Positions 9,871 to 22,487 of a DNA stretch of 64,000 bases are shown here, one piece after another; within the stretch, counting starts at the first letter, position 1, and the number at the start of each line of letters is the position of its first letter. The stretch covers positions 1 through 64,000 of the forward strand of contig CAJQUW010001665.1 in NCBI GenBank assembly GCA_907163375.1. Direction: 5' to 3'. The position numbers were made by a program, and so were the translations under genes. The notes below the pieces were generated by a model that made no database searches, was not told the DNA's origin, and saw nothing but the letters and a program-made list of their open reading frames with translations. This DNA is from Prostheceraeus crozeri. Taxonomy: Eukaryota; Platyhelminthes; Polycladida; Euryleptidae.

Positions 9871-10004
9871 GGCGGCCATCTTGCGCTATCCAGTATTTGT
9901 CACTTGCTTACTACTTGCACTTCTCTTCATCTATGAAGAGCTGATGAAAATACGAAAACCAGCGGAACTAAGTTACCGCCATTCTATATTGCATGCAAGG
10001 CAAT

Positions 10005-10064
10005 TTTGCGTGCATCACGTTTTTCAAAGTTTCCTGTTCGAAACGTTTTCAGTGAGAAATTCAT
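10005..10064. repeat. 60-bp inverted repeat, left arm
   Basis: Nearly the reverse complement of 11410-11469 (about 95% by eye), around a 1.35-kb spacer in which no gene is recognised. The pair looks like the ends of a small non-autonomous DNA transposon, but no clear target duplication was found. Confidence 0.7.
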
Positions 10065-10065
10065 A

Positions 10066-11408
10066 TAACCTATAACCTACATATTGCTATGTTTTGGGGA
10101 GCCCAACCTATACTGCACAGTCGATCCGTGTAGTGCAATTGCGCAATGTTATCAATTTCATACTACGATCTTTAAGTTCGTGTCATGATGCATGTAAGCT
10201 TCATGATGTTGGCCTCAAAATGCACATGTGAAGGCCTAGCGGTTATCATGCCAAGGATCTCTAAAAATTTACAAAAATATTCAATAATTTGGCGAGCATA
10301 AATTAATGTTAATATGTGCTGCGCCGCTTCGATTTCAGGCTTCTTTAGCCGATCGGCTGAGAAGTTTTAGTTAAAACTTCTAATTTATAGGGAACTTTCA
10401 GACATTTTTACGACTGAAAGAAGTAACCTACACATCGTATTTTACCAAAAGAAATTCGCCGCTGTTCATTTATCAATTTCAGAGGTAAGCGTGCTCCGGC
10501 AAAACTTTTGCCTTCCGCGCTCTGGTTTGGCTGACTTAGTGCGCTCCACGGTCCGATTTCGGAGAATTTAGGATTGCGCATCGAGCTCCGGACTTATGCT
10601 CACAAATGAATTTATGGGCTAAATGACTCTTAGTGAGCGACTCTCGCTGCTAACTGAGAAATTGCTATTATTAAAAATGAAATCATTCGATCTGTGATAT
10701 CAATTATTTGAGTGTCCATGATCTCATTGGATCACTCATCGAGTGTGATAGAGTACGAGCCTCCGTACGTACGTTGGTCCGACTATAGGCACCAGGATCG
10801 GCAGGTGTGCTGTTGATCATTTGTTATTATGATTAGCCATAAATAGCAGAAAAGGACCGGTGAGTTATGAAGAATCTCGACAGATACCAACAGGAAGCAT
10901 AACCTTTACTGCTTTCTCTCATTTCATCTCCTCCCATCCCGTGTCTCTACTCGGCTAAAGGCTCTGCCGTATGCCGCACCGAATTGCCATGCTCGAGTTT
11001 CTCCTTTTTCATAAGTCTGCCTTCTTGCTAACAGAGACCTGTGGTTTAGGCCTACTACTCACACTCGATCCGGCACCCTACTATGCCATCAATGCATCTC
11101 TTCCCTCAGCTTCACACCTGCTGAACTCATGCTAATATTCAATTATGCCTACTCATCAAGGTAAGACTACATGATGTTCACATGTAAGTTCTTTGGTGAT
11201 AGGAATATTTCATCACATATTCTTTATACAGAATCTCCGGATCGCGGAGAGCACATGGCCACCTCTGATAATTTCCCTTTGAATCAAAAGAAAAGTTTTG
11301 AAAGGATAATTTTGCCATCATCTCGAGAAAATAAACTTAGAATTTCTATAAGGTCGAGAAATGTCGCACTTTAAAATATAATCTCCGCCGTTTCGCACTT
11401 TGAAATTC
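10066..11408. other. Spacer between the 60-bp inverted repeats, no gene seen
   Basis: About 1.3 kb of unremarkable sequence. No protein-like frame, RNA gene or repeat recognised. Confidence 0.5.
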
Positions 11409-11409
11409 T

Positions 11410-11469
11410 ATGAATTTCTCACTGAAAACGTTTGGAACAGGAAACTTTGAAAAACGTGATGCACGCAAA
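11410..11469. repeat. 60-bp inverted repeat, right arm
   Basis: Partner of 10005-10064. A 95-codon minus-strand frame crosses this arm (11408-11695) and continues to its right with moderately protein-like sequence (SFITADNKKINGARFMNLL). No family was recognised and I do not call it a gene. Confidence 0.7.
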
Positions 11470-11699
11470 GTCGCAAATGTACAGGATAGCCCATAGGCAG
11501 ATTTGTATTGATGAGCATATCAAAGGCAGACCGTAAGACTCTATCAGAAAGCAAGTTCATAAAGCGGGCACCATTGATTTTTTTATTGTCTGCCGTAATA
11601 AAACTCACATAGTTGAATCCATTAATCAAAAGGCATAAAGAGTGGTAATTTAATTGAACGATTACGATTCTAATGCTCCGCTTCATATCTTTCACAGAG

Positions 11700-14530
11700 G
11701 TAATTTAAAATGCTCAATTAACTAATAGACAAGAAAAACATGAGCAGGCACTCTAGCAGTCCATCAATGGACTCAAGTATGCTATAATCTTCAAGTACAA
11801 GTAGTGAATGAAGATTCCTTCCGCTTCATCTGCTTTTATTAAATATAGCGAAAATCAATTGTGAATTGTTTTTTGGTCGTTTATTTTAATCGAAATATCT
11901 CCATTATAACTAGTAGTACCTCAAAATGGACTGATTCTGAAAGGATTGTAAATTAAGCTTGAACGGAAGTAATTATCAGGTATTATTTTACCCATACGAC
12001 CTTAGTTATCCTTCTCTTTTATCTAAGCGTTACCTTATAAACCAAGCCATTCTCAGCTCTCCATAAGTAACTTCCTTGTGTACCCAATGCGGAAAATCCA
12101 CGGGCCTACCTGCAAGGACTACCGTGTACTTTTCAATTTCCGGACTAGCATTAGTAAACAAGTAAACATGCTTTGAAATTATACCGGTGGAAGAACGATC
12201 AATTTTTTAATTTTGTGTATATCCGATATTGTGTACTCTCAAAATCACAGTAAGAATGCTCTCAAAAATTAGAGGAACGTTAATCATTCAATAAATTATC
12301 AGCACGTTATCAGGTTCAGATGAGGGCGGATGAGCTCCGCTAGTCCAGCATTCGATGACCATTTCAAAGGATTGCCGTTTCTGACAATTGACGTAGATGC
12401 AGAGTGAATGAAAGTATCTGCGATCCTCTGGATGATGGGAAATGTCGTCTGATTCTGCAAAACAAGAAGATAAATGTCAATTACCTAAATAAAGAACGAA
12501 GTCAATTATGAGCAATGCAATCATTAATTTAAGAATAGGCCTACTACTTCATCTCGAACTACCACTTCAATTCAAATAAAATTACAATGAATTTATATCT
12601 GAACGCAGCGGTAAGCAATGCATACCGCTGCACATCATCAGGAAGAATGCGAAAAGTTCGGCATCACAAACATCTCAGCTTTAAGGTAGAACTGAACCTA
12701 CTACGAATTCAATATGAATTGCTGATACTCAGAGCCGTTCTTCCTCGTGGGGACAAGAATTCATGTGCGATTTAATGAACGGGGTGGGGGGAATCACAGA
12801 AGCCTGCAACTATTCTGGTCATCAACACATGCCAATTGGACCACACATGAGATAAATCTAGCTCTGAAGAGACCAATTACATATCAATTTGATAATTTGA
12901 CATGGAATCATCATATTTTGGATGTGAATGAAGCATCCAACTGCTCTGGTCATCAACACATACCATTTGGACCACCTAGGTCCTATGAGGTAACACAAGA
13001 TGAAGCCTATTGTGCTTATTGAGCTGCATGTTCAATTCTTGCGCATGTAATGTGTTGATCTTCTTTGTCCATGAATTTCTCTTTTGAAGCCGCCTTTGAA
13101 GGCTGTGACAACGCTCCAATGAAGTATAAGAAAAATTCAGCAAATTACAATTAGTGTCAAATGTTGAGCAACAGAGGAATTAGAATTGTTTACAACATTG
13201 CAGATGTGCTCGTAATTACGTTTATACAATGGTCGCGCTGCTTGGTCGACATAACTTTTAATACAATTTGCACACGTGATTAAATAGATTACATTTTTGT
13301 CACGGCAGGAAATACTATGTGTAGCAGGAAAAGATGCATTGACACTATTAACAATAACAGTATAAATAAAACTATATTCACAAATTTTACAAAAGACAGG
13401 ACACTTTTGGAAGACTGGGGACGTATGCTACAACAATTCCTAAGATTTTTATCTTAGAATCCTAACTTAGGGATTCGCTAGATGAAATCCTAGTCGGTAT
13501 GCTTGAACGTTCCCTAGCAATTCCCTAAGTTAAGGGAATCTCCCTAATTTCACTTGATTGGCAGATCACCGGACTGCTGCAGCTTTATTTTCACACCCTG
13601 ACAACGAATTGTCTCACAAACTGCAGTCGGCGATTGATTGACGATGAAAAAAACAATTTGAAAAAATACCAGTTACCGACAAACTGGAACTGCAGTTGTA
13701 TTCATCTTGCTGTTACGATGAAGACAACGTTTCGTTTATCAAAATCGATGCAGTAGTTCCAAAGTTATGTGGAATAATACATTTACCTCAAAGTGTGCAC
13801 GTCTTATATTACTCAACTAATGAGTGAATACCGTGGACTTATCGTCAACACAAAAGTTGTCGAAACATGAAATTGGCGATATCTCAGCTAATACTGCATC
13901 AAATTAAACAAAATAGACTGCATTATAATCGTCATCTCATGACTGAGAAGATGGGGCCACCAGTTGCTAACATAGATATAGAAAATGTTTTATCAGCATT
14001 TATTATTACATGAGTTGACATTGTACTGGTAGATTTCAACAACCAATCAGAATGGAGCGCACAGCAAATATTGTAGATTCAATCTTATCATGCTAATGAT
14101 AAATATAACAGGACGTATCCGACCCATTATTAGCTTCCATCATTACGAACTTTCACTGTAAAAACTGTTAACATTTGGTTGAATTTATCGTTAGTTCAAA
14201 TGTCAAATTTAATACTCGCATTTGCTAATGTTCAAGAGTAACCTATGATCAAAGAATATGGTCAAAATATCTATAGGTAGGAAGAGTGAAAAATGATTAA
14301 AAACCATAAATTAAAAAGATAAACTGTGTTATTGATATTGGAATACTTTGGCAATACAATCTTATATCTTGAGCTGCAATTAATGCAAATTTAAAGTGAT
14401 TACTTTAAATTTGCAAATAATGCAAATTTAAAGTAATCACTATTGCATGCTTCACTTTTCATAATGCTATAATTACATGTAAGCTCTTATATTCTCATAA
14501 ACTCAACACAAAGTCTTCCTCGTGAATTAT
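11700..14530. other. Gene-poor stretch
   Basis: No gene supported. Small features only: two ~50-bp direct repeats at about 12800 and 12932 (CTGGTCATCAACACAT in each), and an AT-rich near-palindrome at about 14386-14445 (AATTTAAAGTGATTACTTTA and its mirror). Confidence 0.5.
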
Positions 14531-14532
14531 CT

Positions 14533-15110
14533 TATCTTGGAGGCCGTTCTTCGACCAGTTCAATGCGACAGTTCACTGCCGTAGCATCTCCGACGTGCAG
14601 AAATTCACGTACCTCCTTTCTGCGCTCCGCGGTGACGCCCGTGACGCAATCCGCGGGATTCCCTGCACTTCAGAGAATTATTCTACTGCTCTGAAGATTC
14701 TGAAAGAACGATTCGGAGATCCGTCGTTACTAATTAGCCTCTACGCAGATCGGCTGGTGAACCTGCACGATCAAGAACAATGATACTGCCTCCTTCCGCA
14801 GCCTCATCACAAACTTCGTATCGCATCTCCGCGAGATCACTCAGCTGATCAACGAAGTGAGGACCTCCTCTTCGAATGAAACTTTTATCCACGGACTTCT
14901 CCTCGCTCCTCCTCTGACTGGAAAGCTGCCTCAAGCTAGTCAGTTGGAGTAGGCGAGACGAGCTAGGTCACCGAAGGAGAAGCTTGACCTTCATACACTT
15001 CTGACCTTTGCGAGGTCAGAGGTGGTGGCGTTGGAAGCCCTGTCGACGACTGAACCCACCTCGTCCACGAGGACAATGAAGAAATCGCCGCCGCAGTCGA
15101 ACCCCCGACC
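14533..15110 (+). mobile_element. BEL/Pao LTR retrotransposon gag remnant (fossil)
   Basis: The first ~250 bases encode a clear match to the BEL/Pao gag N-terminal domain (the DUF1759 type): KFTYLLSALRGDARDAIRGI, then NYSTALKILKERFGDPSLL. The rest of gag is recognisable but degraded, with several breaks, and it stops before any protease or reverse transcriptase. No LTRs were found on either side. This is an old, truncated fossil; it cannot be dated without LTRs. Confidence 0.8.
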
Positions 15111-15630
15111 TTCCGTTTTCCTTCCTTTTTCTCTCTCTATTAACATTCACAAATATCTTTAGATACATTAGTTGGTACACCGTTCAGTAAGACAGCAATA
15201 GTAGCATTAGGAAAAGCTTTTTTAGGTTGACAAATGACCGATTGAAAAACAATAAAATTAGTTGCCTATTTCTACTGTCTAGCTGTGATGAAACAAGGAG
15301 GAAGCAGATTGTTAAACCAGATTATTAAAAAAAAATCAATCTACCATTAGGTGGAGCAAAAATACAGCAATTAGGAAAGTCAAAGGAAGTGAGATTAGTG
15401 TCAATGAAAATAATATACTAACGAGAAAAGTCCAAACCATCGAGCATACAAGTGGTTTGGTAAAAGGAAAAGAGTGTAATGCTCATCGATTGGTCTGGAT
15501 CATCCAAATCGACGTTGTAAGAGTTATTGAGCTTATGTGGGATTACAGTTAGTGCGAGATCAGTAGGATCACAGATTGGGTTGTGCTCGGCTGGAACACT
15601 TTGTGGAATCGAATCTGAAGTAGTATAGTC
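15110..15630. other. No gene seen
   Basis: AT-rich sequence between the BEL/Pao remnant and the fold-back. Nothing recognised. Confidence 0.4.
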
Positions 15631-15639
15631 CGGTAGCCA

Positions 15640-16340
15640 AAACGAGCTTTTGCAGGTACGAGGAGGAAAATGAGACTTTCACAGAATGATGTACAACTTC
15701 TGCCTACTACGAATCGGTGCGTCTGCCTAGTTCTAGAGAGTTCCTTTTCTTGTCAGACAGGATCAAAGAAAAACACATGTAAATCCAATGGGACACAGAT
15801 AGCAGCTTTTGGCTAAAATGAATTTTTCTATCTTTTCATTGTTTAAACGATGAACACTAAGCCGAGAGTCATATTTTTGGCATTGAATGTCTTCTGGTCA
15901 TTTCCTTTTATGCTCATGCACCCCTGTGTATAAAGCAAAACTAATTTCGATTTGGAGCCTTTAATGTCGGCAAACAAACATTCTGAGCAACTTTATCCAC
16001 ATTCAACCACATTCTCACATGCATTGCCGATCAGAAACATGATAAAAGCACATGCACATCATAGGAAATGACCTGAAGACATTCCATGTCAAAAATTATG
16101 ACTCTAGACTGAATACTTTCCAGTTGATAAGCGAAAACAAAGAAAATTTCATTTTAGCCAAAAGCTGCAATCTGCGTCCCATTGGATTTACATGTGTTTT
16201 TCTTTGATCCTGTCTGACAAGAAGAGGAATTCTCTAGAACTCGGCAGACGTGCCGATTCGTAGTATGCAGAAGATGTACATCATTCTGTGAAAGTCTCAT
16301 TTTCCGCCTCGTTCCCTGCAGAAATCGTTCTGGCTGCCGG
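15640..16340. repeat. ~700-bp fold-back (inverted repeat with central loop)
   Basis: The arms 15640-15835 and about 16130-16340 are imperfect reverse complements (for example AATGAGACTTTCACAGAATG at about 15669 against its complement at about 16285). A second pair, 15861-15925 and about 16050-16112, continues the fold, so nearly the whole segment can form one long hairpin centred near 15985. No coding frame. Consistent with a palindromic non-autonomous transposon. Confidence 0.8.
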
Positions 16341-16344
16341 ACTA

Positions 16345-19300
16345 GTAGGAGAACGTTGTACTTGAGAATCACTGGTCAAAGTAGTCTGTTGATGGACAGT
16401 TGTCTTTCGCAACGGGGTTCCAATTGTAGTGGAAGCATCCATGTGGATATCAGACGTTTGAGTAGCCGTCGTGGAGCTATATAATGGAAATAATTCTCAC
16501 TCATTATAAATTGCATTAGGAACTAGTTTAACAGTGTCTTGGTTGCAACTGAGGAGTTGAGTAGAATTGATCAGATCGACTGCATCATTCAATTCAGTCA
16601 CTCAGTTTCGTTTTGAGTTGAGTTCTTGCCAATTTTATTACCAGACACTGATAGCGATGAAGGGAGTTCCGAAGTAGAGATGAACTCGAGTGCTTCGTGG
16701 ATGTGTGAGTCCCTCTATATTCAGACAATGCCACTTGATAAAGTATGACTGATTGATTCAGGCTCCATCTCTGTCTCATAAGACACTAGTGACTGATCAC
16801 AAAGGCATTTTTGAAGGACTTCCCTTCGGGAACCCTTTACGGTCCGCGATCACCAGAGACCCAAACCGATTGAGCCCCAACTTTGCAAACATACTCACTA
16901 GATGTAGAGTAATAAAGCAAGACTGATTCAGGTCCTATCTCGGGCTCATAAAATACCAGCGATTCATTTTAATTTAACCTTTTTGAAATTAATGGCTTCG
17001 ATCCATCCTACAGCAGTAATTACTTGACAGAATGACCTAAATCTTGCATTGCCAATAGAAAAAGCATCAAAAGTTATCTCGTGGCATGATCTGTTCGCAA
17101 AAGAAGTTGCACAATTGCAGAAGTTGTGACTGATTATATATTTTTCAGATAACAGCTTCAGAGAATGCCGATCTAAATTCTATTCAGTCACAGTTCACGA
17201 TACGTTCAACAAAATTTTGCGATTTATTCACTCAGAGTCAACAGCTGATTTTTCAAATTTGGCGCTGATTCTACTGGAAAATAATATTTAATTCGATTAC
17301 CAAATAATTAATTTACTTGCTTAATTTTCATTACTAATTAATAACTTTCGTTGATTAAATTGAATTAACAAAAGTAATTTGTTTAAACGTTAATAATTTT
17401 AAATTCCTACCATCCTCTTAACTCTGAACTTTTTCCTTTGTAAGGTCATCCTGACATCTATTGTTGAAAATGAAAGAGATCTTGTGTTTCGGCTGTTTCT
17501 CATGTTTCTGAAACTGCTTCTGCGTTGCTATTGACAATACAGAAACACTTTCTAAATTTAGAAACCTGTTTCTGTTTCTGCCTGTTTCTGACCTATTTCG
17601 AAACACCTGGAACTGCTTCTGCATTTACGAAAACGCCCAGTGTTGACGAACAGAAAAATTTTTTTAACTTATAATAAAATCAAATATATCATCGCAATGC
17701 CTGAATGAATTCCATAAAACGAACACTGTTTCAGTGTCCACATACATTGAACTGTATTATGGTGTTAATCGTTTTGTACAAATATACTTCATAAATTTGC
17801 ATTAGACTTCAGTCAGACGTTATTTAATAAATTATGAAAAAATAGCTGTAGACTGGAATGAAGGAGTGCAAAACCACAAATTTAGCGATCACTAGACATT
17901 ATACATAACAGGTCACCTATATTGGACATCACTCTCCTCAGGAAATTAGCGAAATGATTTTCATCATGAGTAACTCGTCAATAATTGAGATAAGTATAAA
18001 TTTACCTGAAAATGCATTTCCTTGACCTCCTAGCCATAACAATTCTTTAATAGTGTTGTTACACCAATAATGCACAGTTCGAAATATGAATATATGCATA
18101 AAACTTATTATTTCTGAATTTTATTTTTTGGTACCGAGTTGTCCAGATACCGGCCTACATATCTCCGCGATGTTTTCTCTGATGAAAATTCAGATGACAT
18201 TAAGCCCTCACATCATTTAGGTGACTACATATAAGTAGAGAAGTGATACGCCCAAGTGAAGTAGTTATAATGTACATAAAATAGAAATAAACTTTTGCAA
18301 GATACAAAAAAAATATTTTCATGCACCAGTATCGACCCTTTTGCCAACTTGAGTGAAACATGTGAATGAAATGCTAGAAAGAGTTTTGTTGGCTCAGATG
18401 ACGCATCGTGCATATGGTTGATTTGTTTTATGTCCATCTGTCAACATGAGGATAGTCTACATATTCGCCACTTGATTTATAGAAATGAGCGCTATTAGGT
18501 AGAATTTGTAGACAAGGCCAGTAAGACAGCGTGATGTAAGGCCTACTAAAGTCGGGAATAGAGTTCAGGTGGTGCAAAATGTTCTTGGCCGGTGATTTTT
18601 CTGAACGATCTCTCACTAACAAGTTGCTGCTCTACTCTGGTAAAATTAGGAGGCAAATAAGATTGGACGTGTGCCGTTAAATGGTGATGTTACGGTACCC
18701 GAAAATTGTCAATGAACTAAATAAACTACTTTCTATGAGAAAATCTAAAGATAAAATGTGCATTAATTATATAGTCGATTTAGATATATCGTGGATTTAG
18801 CTTTGAAGGTAGCGACCGCATACCAACCGAATGTACGTGCAGCAAAAGTGACTTGAACAATAAAATAGAAGCACTAAATTTTTAGATGTCATTTTTCGAA
18901 AAAATTAGTTCAATATTTTGATTAGTCAATTTCTGGCCAATCAAAATCGAGTTGAGAATGCGATTTCTCAATCCGATTTTAAAAGTCGCATGAATTCAGA
19001 TTTCGCAATGAAAGTTATGTATAATTGAATTGATGATGTTGCTATTGAATCTACACATGAAAATTAAATCTTACGACAAGTTGACTCATCAAGAAAAGTC
19101 ATACTGAGCTATTGACTATGATAAATTGTAAACGATTTTTGTCTATTTTAATCGATTGGAGATGATATATACAGTTTAACTAGTTAAATAGATTTTCTCT
19201 GAGTTAACCTAGTTGAGACAATTATGACGGGTACATGTGCCGATGTAACTTTTTATATGCTTATTAGGAGTTAACTTGAATAAAGGTTCCGACTTACTGT

Positions 19301-19580
19301 ATATCTGCAATTTTTATTTCCGATTATTTGTCAGGCCTTACATCGAAACGTAGATCATTAACATTAATGTAAACTTAAAAAATGGCTGTATTTAAGTCAG
19401 TACTATAGGGGTCCTTAACTTAAACCACGGCTGTGATCTTTATTTAAATTACTTTTAATTTATGATAAGATTTTCTCATAAATGATTATGGATTTTATAT
19501 AAGACACAAACATACTTACAAATTATCGTATGTTGCAGTATATAAATTGCAACTTTAACACAATTTGGTCGACCGTTGAC
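16345..19580. other. Gene-poor AT-rich stretch
   Basis: No gene supported. At 17500-17640 there is a loose CTGTTTCTG-type short repeat. At 16740-16970 there are two weakly similar segments sharing GACTGATTCAGG. Nothing else recognised. Confidence 0.5.
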
Positions 19581-19581
19581 T

Positions 19582-19590
19582 GTTTTCTTG
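19582..19590. repeat. 9-bp target-site duplication, left (MULE)
   Basis: GTTTTCTTG, repeated exactly at 41712-41720. Confidence 0.9.
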
Positions 19591-19637
19591 ACGTATGATA
19601 CTTTCTCCACGCGTGGATCCACGCTAATAATCCACGT
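19591..19637. repeat. Terminal inverted repeat, left (MULE)
   Basis: 47 bases, the exact reverse complement of 41665-41711. It contains the palindrome CGTGGATCCACG. Confidence 0.95.
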
Positions 19638-19789
19638 CTTCACATTCAACCAATCAAATTAAAGATAGACATTTTTTCGAAATTTTACTCAATTGCAAAC
19701 ATATTTCAATTCAGTATCTTGCGTTTTACATAGAGATATTCAACACTTAATGTATTTCCTTGCTGCATTCTCTTACCCAAATATCTGTT

Positions 19790-21125
19790 AGAAGAGGTGG
19801 AGCAGGCATTTTCAAGTGACCTAACACATCTACCTCACTATCCCGACGACCTCTAGGACGTGCCGCATTCCATAGCACAAATCCACGTATAGGTATCTAC
19901 GAAAAATTAATCAACCTTTTCCAACTTATTCTCTTGGAATAACTAACAAGTTCTCAGCATATATGCGTGGATCAAACATTTTCTCAAAGCCTAACACCCC
20001 TACTTCACTTTCCCGATGCCCTCAGGGACGTGCCCTCATTCTTCGCCCCAATCCACGCCAGTCCACGTACAGGAATCTACGCAAAGTTAATATTTTTCAA
20101 CTTACTCTCCTGAAATAACTAACAAGTTCTCAGCATAAATACGTGGACCAAACATTTTCTCGAAGCCTAACACCCCTACTTCACTATCCCGATGCTCTCG
20201 CAGACGTGCCCTCCTTCTTTGCCCCAATCCACGCCAGTCCACGTACAGGAATCTACGCAAAGTTGATATTTTTCAACTTACTCTCCTGAAATAACTAACA
20301 AGTTCTCAGCATAAATACGTGAACCAAACATTTTCTCGAAGCCTAACACCCCTACTTCACTATCCCGATGCTCTCGCAGACGTGCCCTCCTTCTTTGCCC
20401 CAATCCACGCCAGTCCACGTACAGGAATCTACGCAAAGTTAATATTTTTCAACTTACTCTCCTGAAATAACTAACAAGTTCTCAGCATAAATACGTGAAC
20501 CAAACATTTTCTCGAAGCCTAACACCCCTACTTCACTATCCCGATGCTCTCGCAGACGTGCCCTCCTTCTTTGCCCCAATCCACGCCAGTCCACGTACAG
20601 GAATCTACGCAAAGTTAATATTTTTCAACTTACTCTCCTGAAATAACTAACAAGTTCTCAGCATAAATACGTGGACCAAACATTTTCTCGAAGCCTAACA
20701 CCCATACTTCACTATCCCGATGCTCTCGCAGACGTGCCCTCCTTCTTTGCCCCAATCCACGCCAGTCCACGTACAGGAATCTACGCAAAGTTAATATTTT
20801 TCAACTTACTCTCCTGAAATAACTAACAAGTTCTCAGCATAAATACGTGGACCAAACATTTTCTCGAAGCCTAACACCCATACTTCACTATCCCGATGCT
20901 CTCGCAGACGTGCCCTCCTTCTTTGCCCCAATCCACGCCAGTCCACGTACAGGAATCTACGCAAAGTTACTGAACTTTTTTCAACTTACTCTCCTGAAAT
21001 AACTAACAAGTTCTCAGCATAAATACGTGGACCAAACATTTTCTCGAAGCCTAACACCTCTACTTCACTACCCCGATGCTCTCGCAGACGTGCCCTCCTT
21101 CTTTGCCCCAATCCACGCCAGTCTA
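19790..21125. repeat. Left subterminal tandem array, 176-bp units
   Basis: AACAAGTTCTCAGCATA recurs at 19945, 20121, 20297, 20473, 20649, 20825 and 21005, giving a period of 176 (last 180). The middle units are almost identical; the outermost is diverged. Each unit carries CCAATCCACGCCAGTCCACG, which echoes the CCACG motif of the terminal repeat. Confidence 0.95.
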
Positions 21126-21489
21126 TATAGCCTCTTCTGCTATTTTTCCTGCATTAAGTAAATCTGCGAATAAATCAGGGTTATACCGTCAATGCAATTC
21201 GTTTTGAAAACGATTCGATATTGTAATTCATCGTAATAAACTTCGACCACGTTGCTTCCTCTTCAAATTTTATATGAAAGTGGTCATTCAAATTATAGGT
21301 TTTGTGTATTCAACCCTGTTCTTTTGTATTCCAATACTCAATCCGCGTTAAGCATCTCCGTTCTTGAAGGTAGAAATGAATGAATTCTTCATCAGGGAGT
21401 CGATATCGTGATATGCTAGGTACTTGGTGAATGACTGTTACAGCAACCACAAGCGCTCAAATAATTTCAAATAGTTTCCTGTTCTTCAG

Positions 21490-21880
21490 ATTGTACTTTA
21501 AATGTGGTGAGCCAACGTGCACGGCGACTTACAAGGGCCACCTGGAGAATTGGCCAATACTTGAGGATGCTTCCATGACATTTACTGTTGATGGTACTGT
21601 TTCTCACGATCCCGATCGACCTCGTCGTCTGTGGTCGAGCAAAGCTGCTCGGGATGCTGTTGTATCTTCACTGAAAACCAAGGGACCAACAGAAATTTTC
21701 GAGGACGTTAAGGTCGAGTTTGGTGAAAAGGCTCCTACTCTGGCGAGTGTAAGAAAGACTGCTGCTGTCACCCAAAATCGGTGTAATTCAACATCTAACG
21801 ATATGGACATGTTGTGCTTATTACAGCGGACACATCAATCTCTGATTAATCCCAATTCCCCTGTCCCAGGATATATACAG
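21490..21880 (+). CDS. MULE gene exon: FLYWCH-like zinc-binding domain
   Basis: Acceptor GTTCTTCAG, donor CAG|GTGAGA. Encodes YFKCGEPTCTATYKG with a CxxxxC pair, and later VSHDPDRPRR, where FLYWCH domains normally have HxH; the second histidine is not evident. This is followed by a helical segment (SSKAARDAVVSSLKTKG) typical of the linker between a FLYWCH or WRKY-like finger and a Mutator-type transposase. Role: probably DNA binding. Confidence 0.75.
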
Positions 21881-22487
21881 GTGAGAAAAGTGACGAGTAT
21901 CTCAGCTAATTTGAAGTCAGAGAAGTGTCTCAAATGCATTTTCCGTGTATGTTACCCATCAGGTCAATCATGCATGAGTATTATTTGGTCTATCAATTAA
22001 CTTTTTGATCTCCATTCACTCCAAATGTTGATATATGTTTCTGGTATGTTGTCTAATTCATTCGTTCAACATTGTAGCAGTGTTCACTACACAATTTTAT
22101 ACTGCTATAGTTCACTGTTGACAACTGTGTTAAAAATCATCAATTCTATAATAATAATCACGGCATTAATGAAAAATGCTACACATCCCTAGAATATTTT
22201 TCCACAAACAATTTATTATATATGATAGTATAATGGCTTCATGAATCTTATCAATTTCTAGGCGCATTGCATTGGTATGGATGAATTTGAAGGATATTTG
22301 TAGCACACTTATTTGTAGTCTTTCTTGTAATTTTAATAATGAACTTTGTTGGATGATTCCATGTTCACGTGAATGCCGAAATCTTATAATAATTTTCATG
22401 TGTACCACTAGTTCTAGAAAAGTCAAAGTATATGAACAATTAATCAATAGTATATCATCAAGATGCAACGTTAAATGCATATTGCAG

